NCBI RefSeq assembly: GCF_900660645.1
Contig: NZ_LR215036.1
Coordinates: 744,001-808,000, forward strand
Length of the DNA: 64,000 bases
From: Mycoplasmopsis citelli
Lineage (GTDB): Bacteria > Bacillota_I > Bacilli_A > Mycoplasmatales > Metamycoplasmataceae
Reading direction: 5' to 3'
Made by a program: the position numbers and the translations under genes. Under the pieces are notes generated by a model that was not told the origin of the DNA, did not search any database, and saw nothing but the letters and a program-made list of their open reading frames with translations. Position 1 is the stretch's first letter. Each line of letters opens with the position of its first letter. Positions 33,040 to 43,748 of this stretch are shown piece after piece.

Positions 33040-33630
33040 TTATTCTCCTTGCTCTTCTGATGAAACTTCATCTTTTACTAATTCAACGTTAATTGCTTGA
33101 CCTTTAGTTTCTGCAAGTTCTTGTGCTGCAGCTTTAAGTGATTCTTCTTTTGCTTTTGCTAATGCATCAGATTTAGCTTTTTGTTTTGCCTCGGCTTTAG
33201 CTTTAGCCACATCATCTCAACCTTCAATTAAAACACCCATTTGTCTTGCTGTTCCAGCAATAATTGCCATTGCACTTTCCACATCATCGGTATTAAGATC
33301 TGGAAGTTTATATTCAGCAATTGCTCTTAAATCTTCAAGTTTAATTGTCGCAACAATTTGTGCTTTTGATTTTTGTGAACCGCTTTGAATTTTAGCTGCT
33401 TGCTTAATTTTGTATGAAGCAGGAGCAGTAAAAAGTTTAAAGTCAAATGATTTATCTTTATAAACTGTAATAAGAACAGGAACAGGTTCATCCCCTCTAT
33501 CTCTTGTAGCATCATTAAATGCTTTAGTAAATTCTGGCATATTTACACCAACTCCAGCAAGTGCAGGACCTGGCTTTGCTTTTCCGGCAGGGAATTGCAA
33601 TTTAGCTTTTTTCAAAATTTCTTTTGCCAT
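33040..33630 (-). CDS. rplK: 50S ribosomal protein L11 with C-terminal extension
   Basis: A 196-residue L11. The canonical part (residues 1-140) has LQFPAGKAKPGPALA with the proline-rich helix that contacts thiostrepton-type drugs, and the C-terminal rRNA-binding MAIIAGTARQMGV. After a TGA-Trp the protein continues for about 55 residues rich in Ala, Lys and Glu, ending SSEEQGE. L11 is normally about 141 residues, so this tail is extra; similar tails are known in some mycoplasmas. Its function is unknown. Confidence 0.95.
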
Positions 33631-33722
33631 TTTTTGTTGTATCCTTTCGATATTGTGGTCTAGCGATAAATTTATCTCCCACTAGTTAGAGGCAATTAAA
33701 AATATATTGCCTTTTTATTATA
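33631..33722 (-). promoter_or_regulatory. rplK-rplA promoter and structured leader
   Basis: On the minus strand a TATAAT near 33722-33717 precedes a leader of about 75 nt. The leader holds a 7-bp hairpin AGGCAAT/ATTGCCT and then CTAGTGGGAG...CTAG closed around the self-complementary GATAAATTTATC. The second fold is placed where other bacteria have the L1-binding repressor site. Similarity to that site is only suggestive. Confidence 0.45.
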
Positions 33723-33837
33723 AAATAAAACCTAATTTTTCAAAATAAAAGAATTTTTCTTTATCTTCTCAAAAATAGCTTAAAATAGATATAAAAATTA
33801 TTTGAAAAATAATAAAAAGTAAAAATATTAATACTTT

Positions 33838-33876
33838 AACAGCTCTTTGGATATAGTCCAAAAATAGCTGTTTTTT
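33838..33876 (+). terminator. two-tier terminator-like hairpin upstream of the p80 promoter
   Basis: Outer stem AACAGCT/AGCTGTT and inner stem TTTGGA/TCCAAA, followed by six T and then directly by an extended -10 box. No gene ends here on the plus strand, so it either ends a short unannotated transcript from the rplK-p80 gap or insulates the p80 promoter. Confidence 0.6.
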
Positions 33877-33877
33877 C

Positions 33878-33886
33878 TGCTATAAT
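33878..33886 (+). promoter_or_regulatory. extended -10 promoter of the p80-p60-hinT operon
   Basis: TGCTATAAT, a perfect extended -10, lies about 43 nt before the p80 ATG, which has a good AGGAGA ribosome-binding site at 33920-33925. Confidence 0.65.
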
Positions 33887-33928
33887 TAAAATAAAATATT
33901 TTGATATTTTTACTTTTTTAGGAGAAAT

Positions 33929-36049
33929 ATGGCCAAAAGACAAAAATCATTTTTTGAGAGATTGTCAGAAATTAACGCTAAACACGAAGAAAAACGAGAA
34001 ACTCCAAAAGCAAAGCAACGTAAAAAATGAATGTTTATCACTTTAGGACTTTTAGGAGCTGCTGTAATAACTTCAATAAGCGTCCCTCTTGGGATTAGTG
34101 TTAATAAAGTCAATTTTGTTAATCCTCTCTCAGATAATGATGTTTTACTCAAGTTTAATAATAATGGAAAACAAGAAAATTTAACAGTTGGACAGACACT
34201 GGATTTAATTAGAGGAACTAAAGAAAAAACAACTCAAAAAATTGAGCAACTTTATAAAGAGGCTGTTCTTTTTTGGTACAACAAGGAAGTTGAAGCTTCT
34301 AAAGAATATCAAAGATTATGAAATGATTCACGCTATAGTGGCGAGTCTGAAAGAAAAAACATTGAACTTAGAAGTTTCGAAGAAATTAATAAAGATAATA
34401 AAAATAAATTAGCTGATTTAAAAAACCAACTGATTTCAATTTACGGATTTAGAAACTGACAAAAACAATTTGATGAAGAAATTAGAAAAAAAGACGAATA
34501 TGGAAAAAGCGCAACTGAAGATGAAGCATTAGAATTTTTGAATTTCAAATCTATCGAAGATGAAGCACTTAGACATTACAAAATTAAACTTGATAAAAAT
34601 GTTAATTTAAAAGATATCCAAAGAGTTGCTAGCCATGATATTTATAAAAGAGATAAAAAAGGAAATGTAGTAGCTCAAAATGGTAATCCAGAAATTTTAT
34701 TTAAAAAAGGCGAAAAAGTATTTAATTATTTTGTTGCACAAAATGCAAATAATTTAGAAGAAGCCAATTATGCAGTTTCAAACTTAGATAATACTAAAAT
34801 TGCAACTATCACTACCCAATCATTTATTGATAATTTAAAATCAATTAAACCATTAGTACAAAAATATTTTGAAACCAATGAATTAATTTTGCCTACAATT
34901 TACAAATTACCAGGAAAAATTAACCCAAATCTTTCATTAGAATGACAATTTGATCAAAAAGAAAAAGACGCTTTAATTAATCTTGCAAAATATACCATTT
35001 TTAATAATGGAGATACTTTTGAAGTTAAATCAAATATTGATGTTTTAAAAGGATTTAAAGTAGCAAAAGAGTACTTTATCCCCGCATCAGGTCAAAGCAC
35101 TCAAGATCTTAATAAAGCTAAATCTGAAGCTGAAAGTTTGCTTGAAGTTTTAACTGTTGATACTAAAAACTTAGGTTCAACTGGAGTTACTACTTTTGCT
35201 TCTCAACTAACTCAAAATCCAGCTTTAGTAGTTGCTCTTAAAAATAATAATTTACCTAATGTTTCGTTAAGTGATTTATTTACTCCTGCTTTTTCTAGTG
35301 ATATTAAAAATAACATAAACACACAATTAAATGCAATAAAAGCACTTAAAAATAAAAATGAAGCTAGTTCTAAATTAGAATCATTAAACCGTTATATTGA
35401 TTCATTATTTAAAAATTTAAGTGCTTCTGAATTTACTTCTATGATTAAAGAACAATTTAATAAACACATTAATATCAAAATTGATAATCAAGATCTTTAT
35501 TCATATGCTTATAATGTAAGTGATTTGGCAGGAGCAAAATTAGTTGTTACTGATAAAGGGACTTATTTAGTACGAAATGAAGTAATTTCAAGTTTAAATT
35601 CACTATTTAAATATTTACAAAGTGATTTATCTTCAATAGCTAATTCAAATACTTCATTTTTTAAAATCGAAGATGCTTTAAATTCAGTTTGAACTAAAAA
35701 TGTTATTTTAGCTGATACTTTAAATAATCCCGAATTTCAAAAATATTTATTAACTCAAACCAACAAATTTAGTGACAACAAAGAAAAATACACTCAAGCA
35801 GATATTGATGCACTTAAAGCAGATAATGACTCAATTTTAGAAGGAATTCACGGAGAAGCTAAAACCAAATTAATTTCAGATCTTTCAAAATGATTGCAAG
35901 AAAATTTAAACGGAAACAGTTATAACTATACTGTTGATAATGGAGTTATTAAAAGGGTGTTAAATCATAATCCATTACAAACTTCAAATGCCAATGAACT
36001 AAATCTATTAACTGGTCTTGTTGAAGAAATTACTAAAGGAGCTAAATAA
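33929..36049 (+). CDS. HinT-interacting membrane protein P80
   Basis: A 706-residue protein with a basic N-terminus of 34 residues, one TM helix at about 36-57 (MFITLGLLGAAVITSISV) and a long outer domain with coiled-coil-like stretches. By gene order it corresponds to P80 of the Mycoplasma hominis HinT-P60-P80 complex, in which P80 and the lipoprotein P60 hold HinT at the membrane. Start ATG 33929 with AGGAGA. Its stop overlaps the p60 start (TAATG). The assignment rests on context and topology. Confidence 0.78.
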
Positions 36050-37278
36050 TGAATAAATCAAAGCTGTTGAAATTTATTCTTCCTGCAATTGTGGTTTCTT
36101 CTACATTTGGGGTTGCTGCTTCTTGCTCACCAACTGCTAACACTCCACAGAGAAATAAACAAGAAAATGAATTAAGTAACGCAAATTTAGCACAGCTTGC
36201 AGAAGGATTTTGATTAAAATCTACTCTTGGAAATCTGTATAAAACAACTCAAAATTCACTTTTAGAAAATCAAAGCTTTTTAAATGATGCTTATAGTGCA
36301 TATAAAACTTATTTAAATAATTTACAAATTAGCGACCCTTTTTCACTATATAAATCATTAACTCAATGAAAAAATCAAGCTTTATTTAGCGAAAATGAAC
36401 TAAAAGTTTTAAATAATCAAACAAATGATTTATTTTCAGTAAATGCAGTTCCTAATCTTGAACAATTTAAAATTTTATTTAACAAAGACAAAACCGATGT
36501 AGCTTTTAATATTAATAAATTGCTCTTAGTTAAAAAATATTTTGAAATTAATACTGAGAATGATTTAAAAATTGTTAATAAAGATTCATACAACACTAAC
36601 AAAGATAAATACGATTTAAACGAATTTAATTTAATTGATTATGTTTTAAAAACAAAAATTGCTCAACTTTGATCTTATAGCTCAGATACTGCTAATGATA
36701 TTTTTTCAAATGTAAGTAGAACTATTAATAACATTAGCGATTATAATGAATTGCTTAAAAATAAAAATCAAGCTCTAAAAATTGCCACTCCAGATTTAAT
36801 TTTTAATAATAGTTCTTTTGAAAAATCCCTTGGTGGATATCAAGGACTTAGCTCTTCGCTAAACGAATATTCACTAAATACAGGAACATCATATTTATTA
36901 CAACAAAATAATTCAGCTAATTTATCCGGATTTTATGATTTAGTTAATAATAAATTAGTTCCAGTTAATGAAACTGGAGTACTTAATGAAAGTATTAAAG
37001 TAACCAATGATAATAAAAAAATTAAAGTTTCTTATTTAAATTTAATTGCTCCAATAGCTAAAGAAATTACGAAAGAAAATAAAACTGAAAAAATATTAAG
37101 CTTTGAAAAAACCCCATATTTTGCAAAGCTAGATACATTAAAAATCTACTTGGCCATTTTCGGAGGAGAGACGCTTTACAAAAGTTCCCGTAAAGCTTTT
37201 ATAGATTTAGGAAATAAAATTTCCTTTGAAAATGAAATTATTAAAGAAAAATTGAAAGGATTAGATTTTGTTAAATAA
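36049..37278 (+). CDS. P60-like lipoprotein of the HinT complex
   Basis: A 409-residue lipoprotein. The signal peptide MNKSKLLKFILPAIVVSS ends in a lipobox AASC, with the modified Cys at residue 24; the mature part is hydrophilic and Asn/Lys-rich. It sits between p80 and hinT with overlaps on both sides (1 nt and 11 nt), exactly as in the p80-p60-hit operon of M. hominis. It is exposed outside the membrane; its precise function is unresolved. Confidence 0.8.
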
Positions 37279-37621
37279 AAGTGTTTTTTCAAAAATTTTA
37301 GATAAAGAATTACCTGCAACATTTATATATGAAGATGATGTTGTCTTTTCTATTATGGATGCATATCCATTCCGTGAAGGACATTTTTTGGTTATTCCAA
37401 AAAGTCCAGAACCAAATATTTTAGAAAACGATGAAGCTACCTTCTTACATGCTATGAAAATAGCACGTAAATTAGCTAAAGAAAGAGTTATTGATCAAGG
37501 GATTCCCGGTTTTAAAATTGTTATTAATACTGGGGAATATGCTGGTCAAACTGTTTTTCACAGCCATGTTCACGTAATTCCTTTTAAAGTGAAAATAGAA
37601 TCTACAAAAATAACACCTTAA
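37268..37621 (+). CDS. hinT: HIT-family nucleotide hydrolase (HinT)
   Basis: A 117-residue histidine-triad protein, cleaving phosphoramidates of adenosine nucleotides such as AMP-lysine. The triad HSHVHVI lies near residue 100. The N-terminal VFSKILDKELPATFIYEDD block is typical. It starts with TTG at 37268, 11 nt inside p60, because no ATG/GTG is available before the conserved region; a GAAAGGATT stands before it. Being in one operon with P60/P80 suggests membrane tethering. Confidence 0.93.
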   Translation: MLNKSVFSKILDKELPATFIYEDDVVFSIMDAYPFREGHFLVIPKSPEPNILENDEATFLHAMKIARKLAKERVIDQGIPGFKIVINTGEYAGQTVFHSHVHVIPFKVKIESTKITP

Positions 37622-37623
37622 TG

Positions 37624-37632
37624 TGTTATAAT
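37624..37632 (+). promoter_or_regulatory. extended -10 promoter for rimP-nusA operon
   Basis: TGTTATAAT directly after the hinT stop codon. It would give a leader of about 60 nt that contains a hairpin (37658-37675) before a perfect AGGAGG. Confidence 0.6.
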
Positions 37633-37657
37633 TAGGTTATCTTCAATTACACATAAG

Positions 37658-37678
37658 AAGTTGCTCATGCAACTTTTT
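37658..37678 (+). terminator. hairpin with T-run in the rimP leader
   Basis: Stem AAGTTGC/GCAACTT, 4-nt loop, then TTT. It can end read-through from the hinT operon, but it also lies downstream of the rimP promoter and could act as an attenuator. Confidence 0.6.
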
Positions 37679-37697
37679 ATCTTTTTAGGAGGTTATA

Positions 37698-38129
37698 GTG
37701 AATTATTTAAAAATCTTAAAAGACCATTTTAATGATCAAATTATCTCAGCCAAAATAACAGAAGCAGTTTTTGGAAAAACCCTTACAATTGAAGTGAATG
37801 CAAACAATTTAGATTTAGTAATCCAATATACTCAGCAAATTGAACGTTATTTAGAAGAGATTAATGCTTATCCAGATGATTTAAATATCGAGGTACTTTC
37901 AAAGGGAGAAGATTTAAATCTAAATTTAGAAAATTTGAACTTATACCTTGAAAAAATGGTTAAATTAAGCTTTGTGAAACCAATAGAAAAAGAATTGATA
38001 ATGATTGGTAAAATAATTCAAGTAAATGATGATTCAATTATTCTTCAATGAAATCAAAAAGGAAGAATTCGTAAAATTCATATAGAAAAAGAAAATATTA
38101 AAACCGGAGAAATTTATATTAAATTTTAG
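37698..38129 (+). CDS. rimP: ribosome maturation factor RimP
   Basis: A 143-residue RimP, required for 30S maturation. Two small domains are visible: the alpha/beta N-terminal part ending DDLNIEVLSKGEDL, where the family has a V(S/T)SPG motif, and an SH3-like C-terminal part with IGKIIQVNDDSIILQW. The sequence is diverged; the gene order rimP-nusA-ylxR-infB secures the name. Start GTG 37698 with perfect AGGAGG 7 nt upstream. Confidence 0.85.
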
Positions 38130-38137
38130 GAGGAAAA

Positions 38138-39793
38138 ATGGCAAAGTCAAAAAAAGTTACCGTTGAATTAAATCCAAATCAAAAATGATATTTGATTACT
38201 AAAGGATATGCACAAAAACATCAAATGACTTTAGAAGAAACATTGGAAATTTTTTCTTTTGAAACAACTAAAGCCATTAACAAAGATATTGATCCTGAAG
38301 CAAAAATTGTTTTTTCACTTGATGAGATAAATAAAGAAGTTATTATTAGCAACTTAAATGGTGAAGTAGTTGAAAATGATTTTGAATTCGAAGATACCGA
38401 AGAATCTTTAGATATTCAAAGAATTAGCTTTATTGCTTTAAAAGATGCTAAAAAAATAAATCCTAAAGCAGTTGAAGGGGATAAGTTTCCAATTTTGCTA
38501 GATTTTGAAATTATTCCTGAAAAAAGTAAATTAGCCATTAAAAATGGTTTTTATCAAAACTTTAAAATAACTGAAAAGAAAAAAATCTATCAACGTTATT
38601 TGCCTTTAGTTGGAAATAAAATTAAAGCCGAAGTACTTTCAAGAAACTCAAATGGTTCATATAATTTACGTTTTGAAGATGGTGTAACAGCTTTTTTACC
38701 AGCTTCAAAAGTAAATAAAAGTTTAGATATGAATTTAGGATCTTATTTAGATGTTTATTTAGAACACGTTAATCCAGAAAATCGTTTAAGTATTTGCGAA
38801 GTTACTACTGATTCACCAAATGAAATTAGAGATATTATTATCAATGAAATTCCTGAAATCAATCAAGGATTACTTCAAATTGTTAAAATTGAGCGAACCC
38901 CTGGCATAAGAACTAAAATTGCTTTAAAAGCAACTGGTAATTCAAATGCTTTTGATCCTTTTGGAGGTGTTTTTGGCGAAGGAGCTAAAAGAATACTTGC
39001 TATTTCAGAAAAATTAAATGGTGAAAAAATTGAAGTTATTAAATACTCAACTAATATTTTAGAATTTATCAAAAATGCACTTTCTCCAGCTAAAATTGTG
39101 GATATAGTTGAAGATAAAAAAGTTTATTATGCTATTGTCGAAGAAAATGAAATGAAAAATGCCATTGGTAAAGGTGGAGCCAATATTGATTTAGCAATTA
39201 AACTAACTAATTCAAAAATTAAAATTATTAGTGTTGAAGAAGCTCTTGAAAAAGAAATTCAGTTTAACAAAAATCGTCTTTATGAAAGAAATAAACCTGT
39301 TAAAAAACCAAAATATAGCCCAAGAGATTCACGAAGAAATGAATACTTTAAGGGAATTGAAATTAATATGAGCGAATTTTCAGATGATGTAGCTCAATTT
39401 AATGAAACTCAAAAAAATCCAGCCAACTTTTTTGAAAATACGAAAATTAAAACTAAAAATAATAATCCAAAAGCAAAACAAAAACGTCTTAATGGTTCAG
39501 AATTAGATGATTTATTTAGTCAAGAAGCTCTTACTTTTGATTTGGATAATGAAAATGATTATGATTTTATTGATCAAATCGAATTTAATGATTTTGAATA
39601 TGAAGATGATGATTCAGAAACTGTTGATGATAATCAAAATCAAGCTGAAAAACCAGTAGTTAAAGCTTATAAAAACGCAAAAGTAGAATTAAAAGACTTT
39701 AAAGTTGATACTGATTTAGCTAATTATGGACTTGATTTAAATCTAAATTTAGATTTAAGCGGATTTGAAGATGAATGAGAAAAGAAAAAATAA
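38138..39793 (+). CDS. nusA: transcription factor NusA
   Basis: A 551-residue NusA, modulating pausing, termination and antitermination by RNA polymerase. In order: N-terminal polymerase-binding domain, S1 domain (LVGNKIKAEVLSRN to FLPASKV, about residues 160-195), and KH domains (KIERTPGIRTKIAL; KNAIGKGGANIDLA near 345). It ends in a long acidic, low-complexity tail of about 130 residues with Asp/Glu/Asn blocks. A TGA near the end is Trp and the true stop is TAA 39791-39793, 23 nt inside ylxR. Confidence 0.95.
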
Positions 39794-40064
39794 TTACACT
39801 CGGAAATGTATTATTACTAACGAAATTTTACCAGTGGAAAAATTAGTACGTTTCTCTTTACAAAAAGATTCTAAGGAAATATTTTTAGATTTAGAAAATG
39901 TTTTAAAAGGTCGAGGAGCTTATTTTCAATTTTCCTTAGCTAATTGAGAAAAGATTAAAAAAACCAAAGCTTTAAATAGAGTTTTTAGGTTTAATGTTTC
40001 AAATGAAAATTATTTGAAAATCGAAAAAGAACTGTTGGAGGTGTTACATGAGCAAAAAACATAG
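39771..40064 (+). CDS. ylxR: YlxR-family RNA-binding protein (RnpM)
   Basis: A 97-residue YlxR protein with the family N-terminus YTRKCIITNEILPVEKLVRFS and the GRGAYF motif near residue 48. In Bacillus the homologue binds RNase P RNA and lowers its activity. It overlaps both neighbours (nusA by 23 nt, infB by 17 nt). ATG 39771 was preferred over a TTG six bases earlier. It includes a TGA-Trp near residue 59. Confidence 0.88.
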
Positions 40065-41847
40065 AATTAGTAATGTTAATGATGTTAAAGAACAATTAGT
40101 TACAACCAAAACCGAATTGAAAAATGGGGTATTTACTTTTACCGGAAGAATGACCATTGCTGATTTTTCCCAAAAAGTTAACAAAAATGCTAACGATATT
40201 ATCAAACGTTTTTTTATGCAAGGAAAAGCAAGGACATTGAATTATATCTTAGAAGAAGAAGAAATTGCTGAGCTTTGCGTGGAATATGGTTTTGATTTTA
40301 GCAAAGAAACCAACGTTGATGCAACGAACTTTTTAGATGAGGTTAGTTTTATTGACAAAGAAGAAGATTTAATTAAAAGAGCTCCAATTATTACGGTTAT
40401 GGGACATGTTGATCATGGAAAAACCACGTTAATTGACAAAATTAGAAATTCAAATATCGCAGGATTTGAAAATAGCGGAATTACTCAACATACTGGTGCA
40501 TATCAAATTGAACACAAAGGAAATAAAATTACTTTCATTGATACTCCAGGTCATGAAGCATTTACACACATGCGTGCACGCGGAGCTAAAGTTACTGATA
40601 TTGTGATTTTAGTTGTTGCTGCTGATGATGGAGTTATGCCTCAAACAAAAGAAGCAATTAGCCACGCTAAAGCAGCTAAAGTCCCAATAATTGTGTTCGT
40701 AAATAAAATGGACAAACCAAATAAAGATTTAGATCGTCTTAAAGGTGAACTTGCGGAAAATGATGTGGTTGTTGAAGAATATGGCGGAGACACTCAAATT
40801 GTTTATGGTTCAGCACTAAATGGCCAAGGGTTAGATGATTTATTTGATCAAATTATGCTACTAACTGAAATTTTAGATCTTAAAGCAAACCCAAAACGTT
40901 ATCCAATTGGAACTGTTATTGAATCAAGGGTAGATAAAGGAGTTGGAGCAGTCTCAACAATTATTGTGGAAAATGGAACTTTATATAAAGGTGATTTTAT
41001 CGTTGCAGGCTCAAAATATGGAAGAATTAGAATGCTTCTTGATTCGCATAAACAACCAACAGATAAAGTTGAACCAGGAGCTCCAGCAATTGTATCAGGC
41101 CTTAATTATGCCCCTGATGCCGGAGACAAATTCATTGGATTAAATGATGAAAAATTTGCAAAAAAACTAGCTGAACAAAAAGCAGCTCACGATAAACTAA
41201 GTGCTTTAAGTTCAAGAGCAAATCAAGAATCTCTTGACGGTAAAAAAGTCTTTAACGTGATTATTAAATCTGATGTCCACGGAACTAGTGAAGCTATTAA
41301 AAGTCAAATTAATAATTTAGAAAATGATGAAGCAGTCATTAGAGTTATCTCCGCAGGAGCAGGAAATGTTAATGGAAGTGATTTGCTACTTGCAAAAGCT
41401 TCAAATGCAATCATTTTCGTATTTAACCTAAAGCCTGCTCAACCAATTAAGCAATCAGCGGCTAATCAAGATATCACTTTAATTAGTCATGATGTTATTT
41501 ATAAAATTATTGAAGATTGCCAAGGTCTTCTTGATGCAGAAAAAACTCCAGTTTATGAAGAACAAAAAATTGGGGAAGCCCACATTATTAAAGTCTTCTT
41601 TTACTCAAAAGTTGGAAAAATTGCTGGATGTATTCAAGATAGTGGTTTAGTTAAAGCTCAAAGCAAAGTAAAAGTTTATCGTAAAGGTAAATTAATTCAC
41701 GAAGGTGTGCTTGAATCGCTTAAACGTGAACTTAACGATGTGAAAGAAGTTCTTAAAGGAAAAGATTTTGGATGTCATATTAAAGATTTTAATGACATTG
41801 AAGAAGATGATGTTCTTGAATTTTTTGAAGATGTTAGGGTTAATTAG
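40048..41847 (+). CDS. infB: translation initiation factor IF-2
   Basis: A 599-residue IF-2, which brings fMet-tRNA to the 30S subunit. The GTPase domain has G1 GHVDHGKTT near residue 118, G3 DTPGHEAFTHMRARGA, and G4 NKMDKPN. Domains II-IV follow, ending ECI-like with the conserved KDFGCHIKDFNDIEEDD. The N-terminal extension of other bacteria is missing, as usual in mycoplasmas. GGAGG stands before ATG 40048, inside ylxR. Confidence 0.97.
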   Translation: MSKKHRISNVNDVKEQLVTTKTELKNGVFTFTGRMTIADFSQKVNKNANDIIKRFFMQGKARTLNYILEEEEIAELCVEYGFDFSKETNVDATNFLDEVSFIDKEEDLIKRAPIITVMGHVDHGKTTLIDKIRNSNIAGFENSGITQHTGAYQIEHKGNKITFIDTPGHEAFTHMRARGAKVTDIVILVVAADDGVMPQTKEAISHAKAAKVPIIVFVNKMDKPNKDLDRLKGELAENDVVVEEYGGDTQIVYGSALNGQGLDDLFDQIMLLTEILDLKANPKRYPIGTVIESRVDKGVGAVSTIIVENGTLYKGDFIVAGSKYGRIRMLLDSHKQPTDKVEPGAPAIVSGLNYAPDAGDKFIGLNDEKFAKKLAEQKAAHDKLSALSSRANQESLDGKKVFNVIIKSDVHGTSEAIKSQINNLENDEAVIRVISAGAGNVNGSDLLLAKASNAIIFVFNLKPAQPIKQSAANQDITLISHDVIYKIIEDCQGLLDAEKTPVYEEQKIGEAHIIKVFFYSKVGKIAGCIQDSGLVKAQSKVKVYRKGKLIHEGVLESLKRELNDVKEVLKGKDFGCHIKDFNDIEEDDVLEFFEDVRVN

Positions 41848-41861
41848 TTTAAAGGTATAAA

Positions 41862-42371
41862 ATGAATATAAAAAATTTAATTCAGGATGTAAAAGATTTT
41901 CCGAAAAAAGGAATTATTTTCAAAGACATTTCTCCGCTACTTGCTAATGGAGAAGCATTAAATTGAACTATAAAAGAAATTGCAAAGCATTGCGAAGATG
42001 CTGATATTATCGTTGGACCAGATGCTCGAGGATTTTTATTCGGAACTCCCACAGCAGCATTTTTAAAAAAACCATTTATTATGGTTCGCAAACCAAATAA
42101 GCTCCCTGGAGAAGTCATACAAATGAGTTATGATTTAGAATATGGGTCAAATATTTTAGAATTACAAAAAGGATTTGTCAAACCTGGGCAAAAAGCTGTT
42201 ATTGTTGATGATGTTCTTGCAACAGGAGGAACTACCAAGGCAATTATTAAATTGCTTAAATCTCAAGGAGCAGATGTAAAAAAAGTCATTGTTCTTTTAG
42301 AACTAGTGGACCTTAAAGGTCGTCAGCTTCTTGAAGATGAATCCGAAGTAATTTCGCTTATTAAAGTATAA
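41862..42371 (+). CDS. apt: adenine phosphoribosyltransferase
   Basis: A 169-residue enzyme making AMP from adenine and PRPP, important because mycoplasmas cannot make purines de novo. The start [19 protein letters not shown] is the Apt signature, DARGFLFG is the adenine-site block, and [13 protein letters not shown] is the PRPP-binding loop. The Trp codon near residue 27 is TGA, so ATG 41862 is the true start. It begins 14 nt after infB and is followed after 11 nt by the chromate-transporter pair. Confidence 0.96.
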
Positions 42372-42382
42372 TTTTAAGATAT

Positions 42383-42997
42383 ATGAATTTAAAAACTCAA
42401 AAAATAAAACCACCTATTTGAAAGTTGGTTTTATTTATATTAAAAATAACTTTTTTAGGTTTTGGTGGCGGAAATGCAATGCTCCCAATTATCAAAAGTG
42501 AAGCTGTTGAGAAAAAAGGTTGATTAACTAACGAAGAATTTGATGAAATGGTTGTTATTTCTAATATGCTTCCTGGGCCTTCCACTACTCAATGTCTTTC
42601 ATATGTTGTGCGAAAATTTTATAATATCTGAATTACTTATTTACTCATTTTAATTGGTGCATTGCCACATATTTTGTTCGCTTTTGGATTTTGAATTTTA
42701 TTTGCCTATATTCCTGAGCAATATACTTATGTTATTGGAATTTGTGCGTTAATGCCTGTTATTGCTGGAGTTATTTTAATTGCTTGAAGATACATTAAAA
42801 AAAGCCAGCAAACTTTAAAATTACCAGTGTGATTGACAATTGCAATTATTTCCACAGCTTATTGTTTATTTGTTCCTTTTCCATACAATTTACCAATTTT
42901 TACTTTTGGAGTGCTATTTATTGCTACATTTGTTTATAGTTTAATTGTGTATTTTACTAATAAAAAAATAAATAAAACTAAAGGAGAACAAAAATAA
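42383..42997 (+). CDS. chromate transporter family protein, half 1
   Basis: A 204-residue membrane protein of the CHR superfamily, short-chain type. The signature KITFLGFGGGNAMLP is near residue 22, followed by WLTNEEF and NMLPGPSTTQ. About six hydrophobic segments are present. Short CHR proteins work as pairs of homologous halves with opposite topology, and the second half follows with a TAATG overlap. The natural substrate in mycoplasmas may not be chromate; sulfate or another oxyanion is possible. Confidence 0.85.
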
Positions 42998-43716
42998 TGG
43001 TTATTTTAGTTTCTTTAGTTTTTATTGCATTAGTTTCTTTAACAGTTTTTGGCGGAGGAGCACTTTTTATTCCAGTATTTGATTGATTATGAAAATTTAT
43101 TCCTCAAAATTATCCTAGCGTACAAATAAGTCAAGACCAAATTAATTCATTTTTAGCTGCAGGAAATGCCACTCCAGGGATTTTATCTCCTAAATTTGCT
43201 GTTTACACTGGTTGAGTTATTGCGGGGAATCATTGATATGCTTTTTTAATTTTAATTTTGGCATATTTAGCTTTTATGATTCCTGCTATATCACTATTAC
43301 TTATTTTTCGTAAAATTATTCGTAAAAACAAAAATAAATTGTTTGTAAAAACCTTCTTTGATTTTATGTTTCCTGTTTTAATTGGTGTAATGATTTCTCT
43401 TTCAGTATCACTTTTTTTAAGAATTACTTATCCATTTTTAAGTTTTAATGGTGCAAGCAAATATATTAAAACTGATTATTCTAAAGATTTAACAAAAAAT
43501 GGAATTTATAACTTTTTTAAAGGTTGAAGGTTAATTTTATTAATGATTTACAGTCCAATTGCAATTATTGTTTTTATTATTTTAATTCAAAGAAAAACAC
43601 CAATTATTTATTTAATTTTTGCAAGCATTATTATAGGATTAGTAATTTTTGCTCCGTGAGCATTCTCACATTTTACCGAAATAAAAAATTCACTTCAAGT
43701 TGCTAAAACAAACTAA
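42997..43716 (+). CDS. chromate transporter family protein, half 2
   Basis: A 239-residue CHR half. The signature SLTVFGGGALFIPVF is near residue 15, and QINSFLAAGNATPGILSPKFA is the matching second block. Six or more hydrophobic helices are seen. Translation is coupled to half 1 through a one-base overlap. Ends in front of a palindromic terminator shared with frr. Confidence 0.84.
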
Positions 43717-43720
43717 GAGA

Positions 43721-43748
43721 TAAAAAATAGCCGTACGGCTATTTTTTA
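43721..43748. terminator. bidirectional palindromic terminator between chromate pair and frr
   Basis: A 13-bp perfect stem with core AATAGCCG/CGGCTATT and a 2-nt centre. The frr stop codon lies in the right arm. Confidence 0.92.

Noticed and set aside
42397-42585. A minus-strand frame over the first chromate-transporter half
   Set aside because: The plus-strand frame shows the CHR signature and membrane pattern; the other is a shadow.
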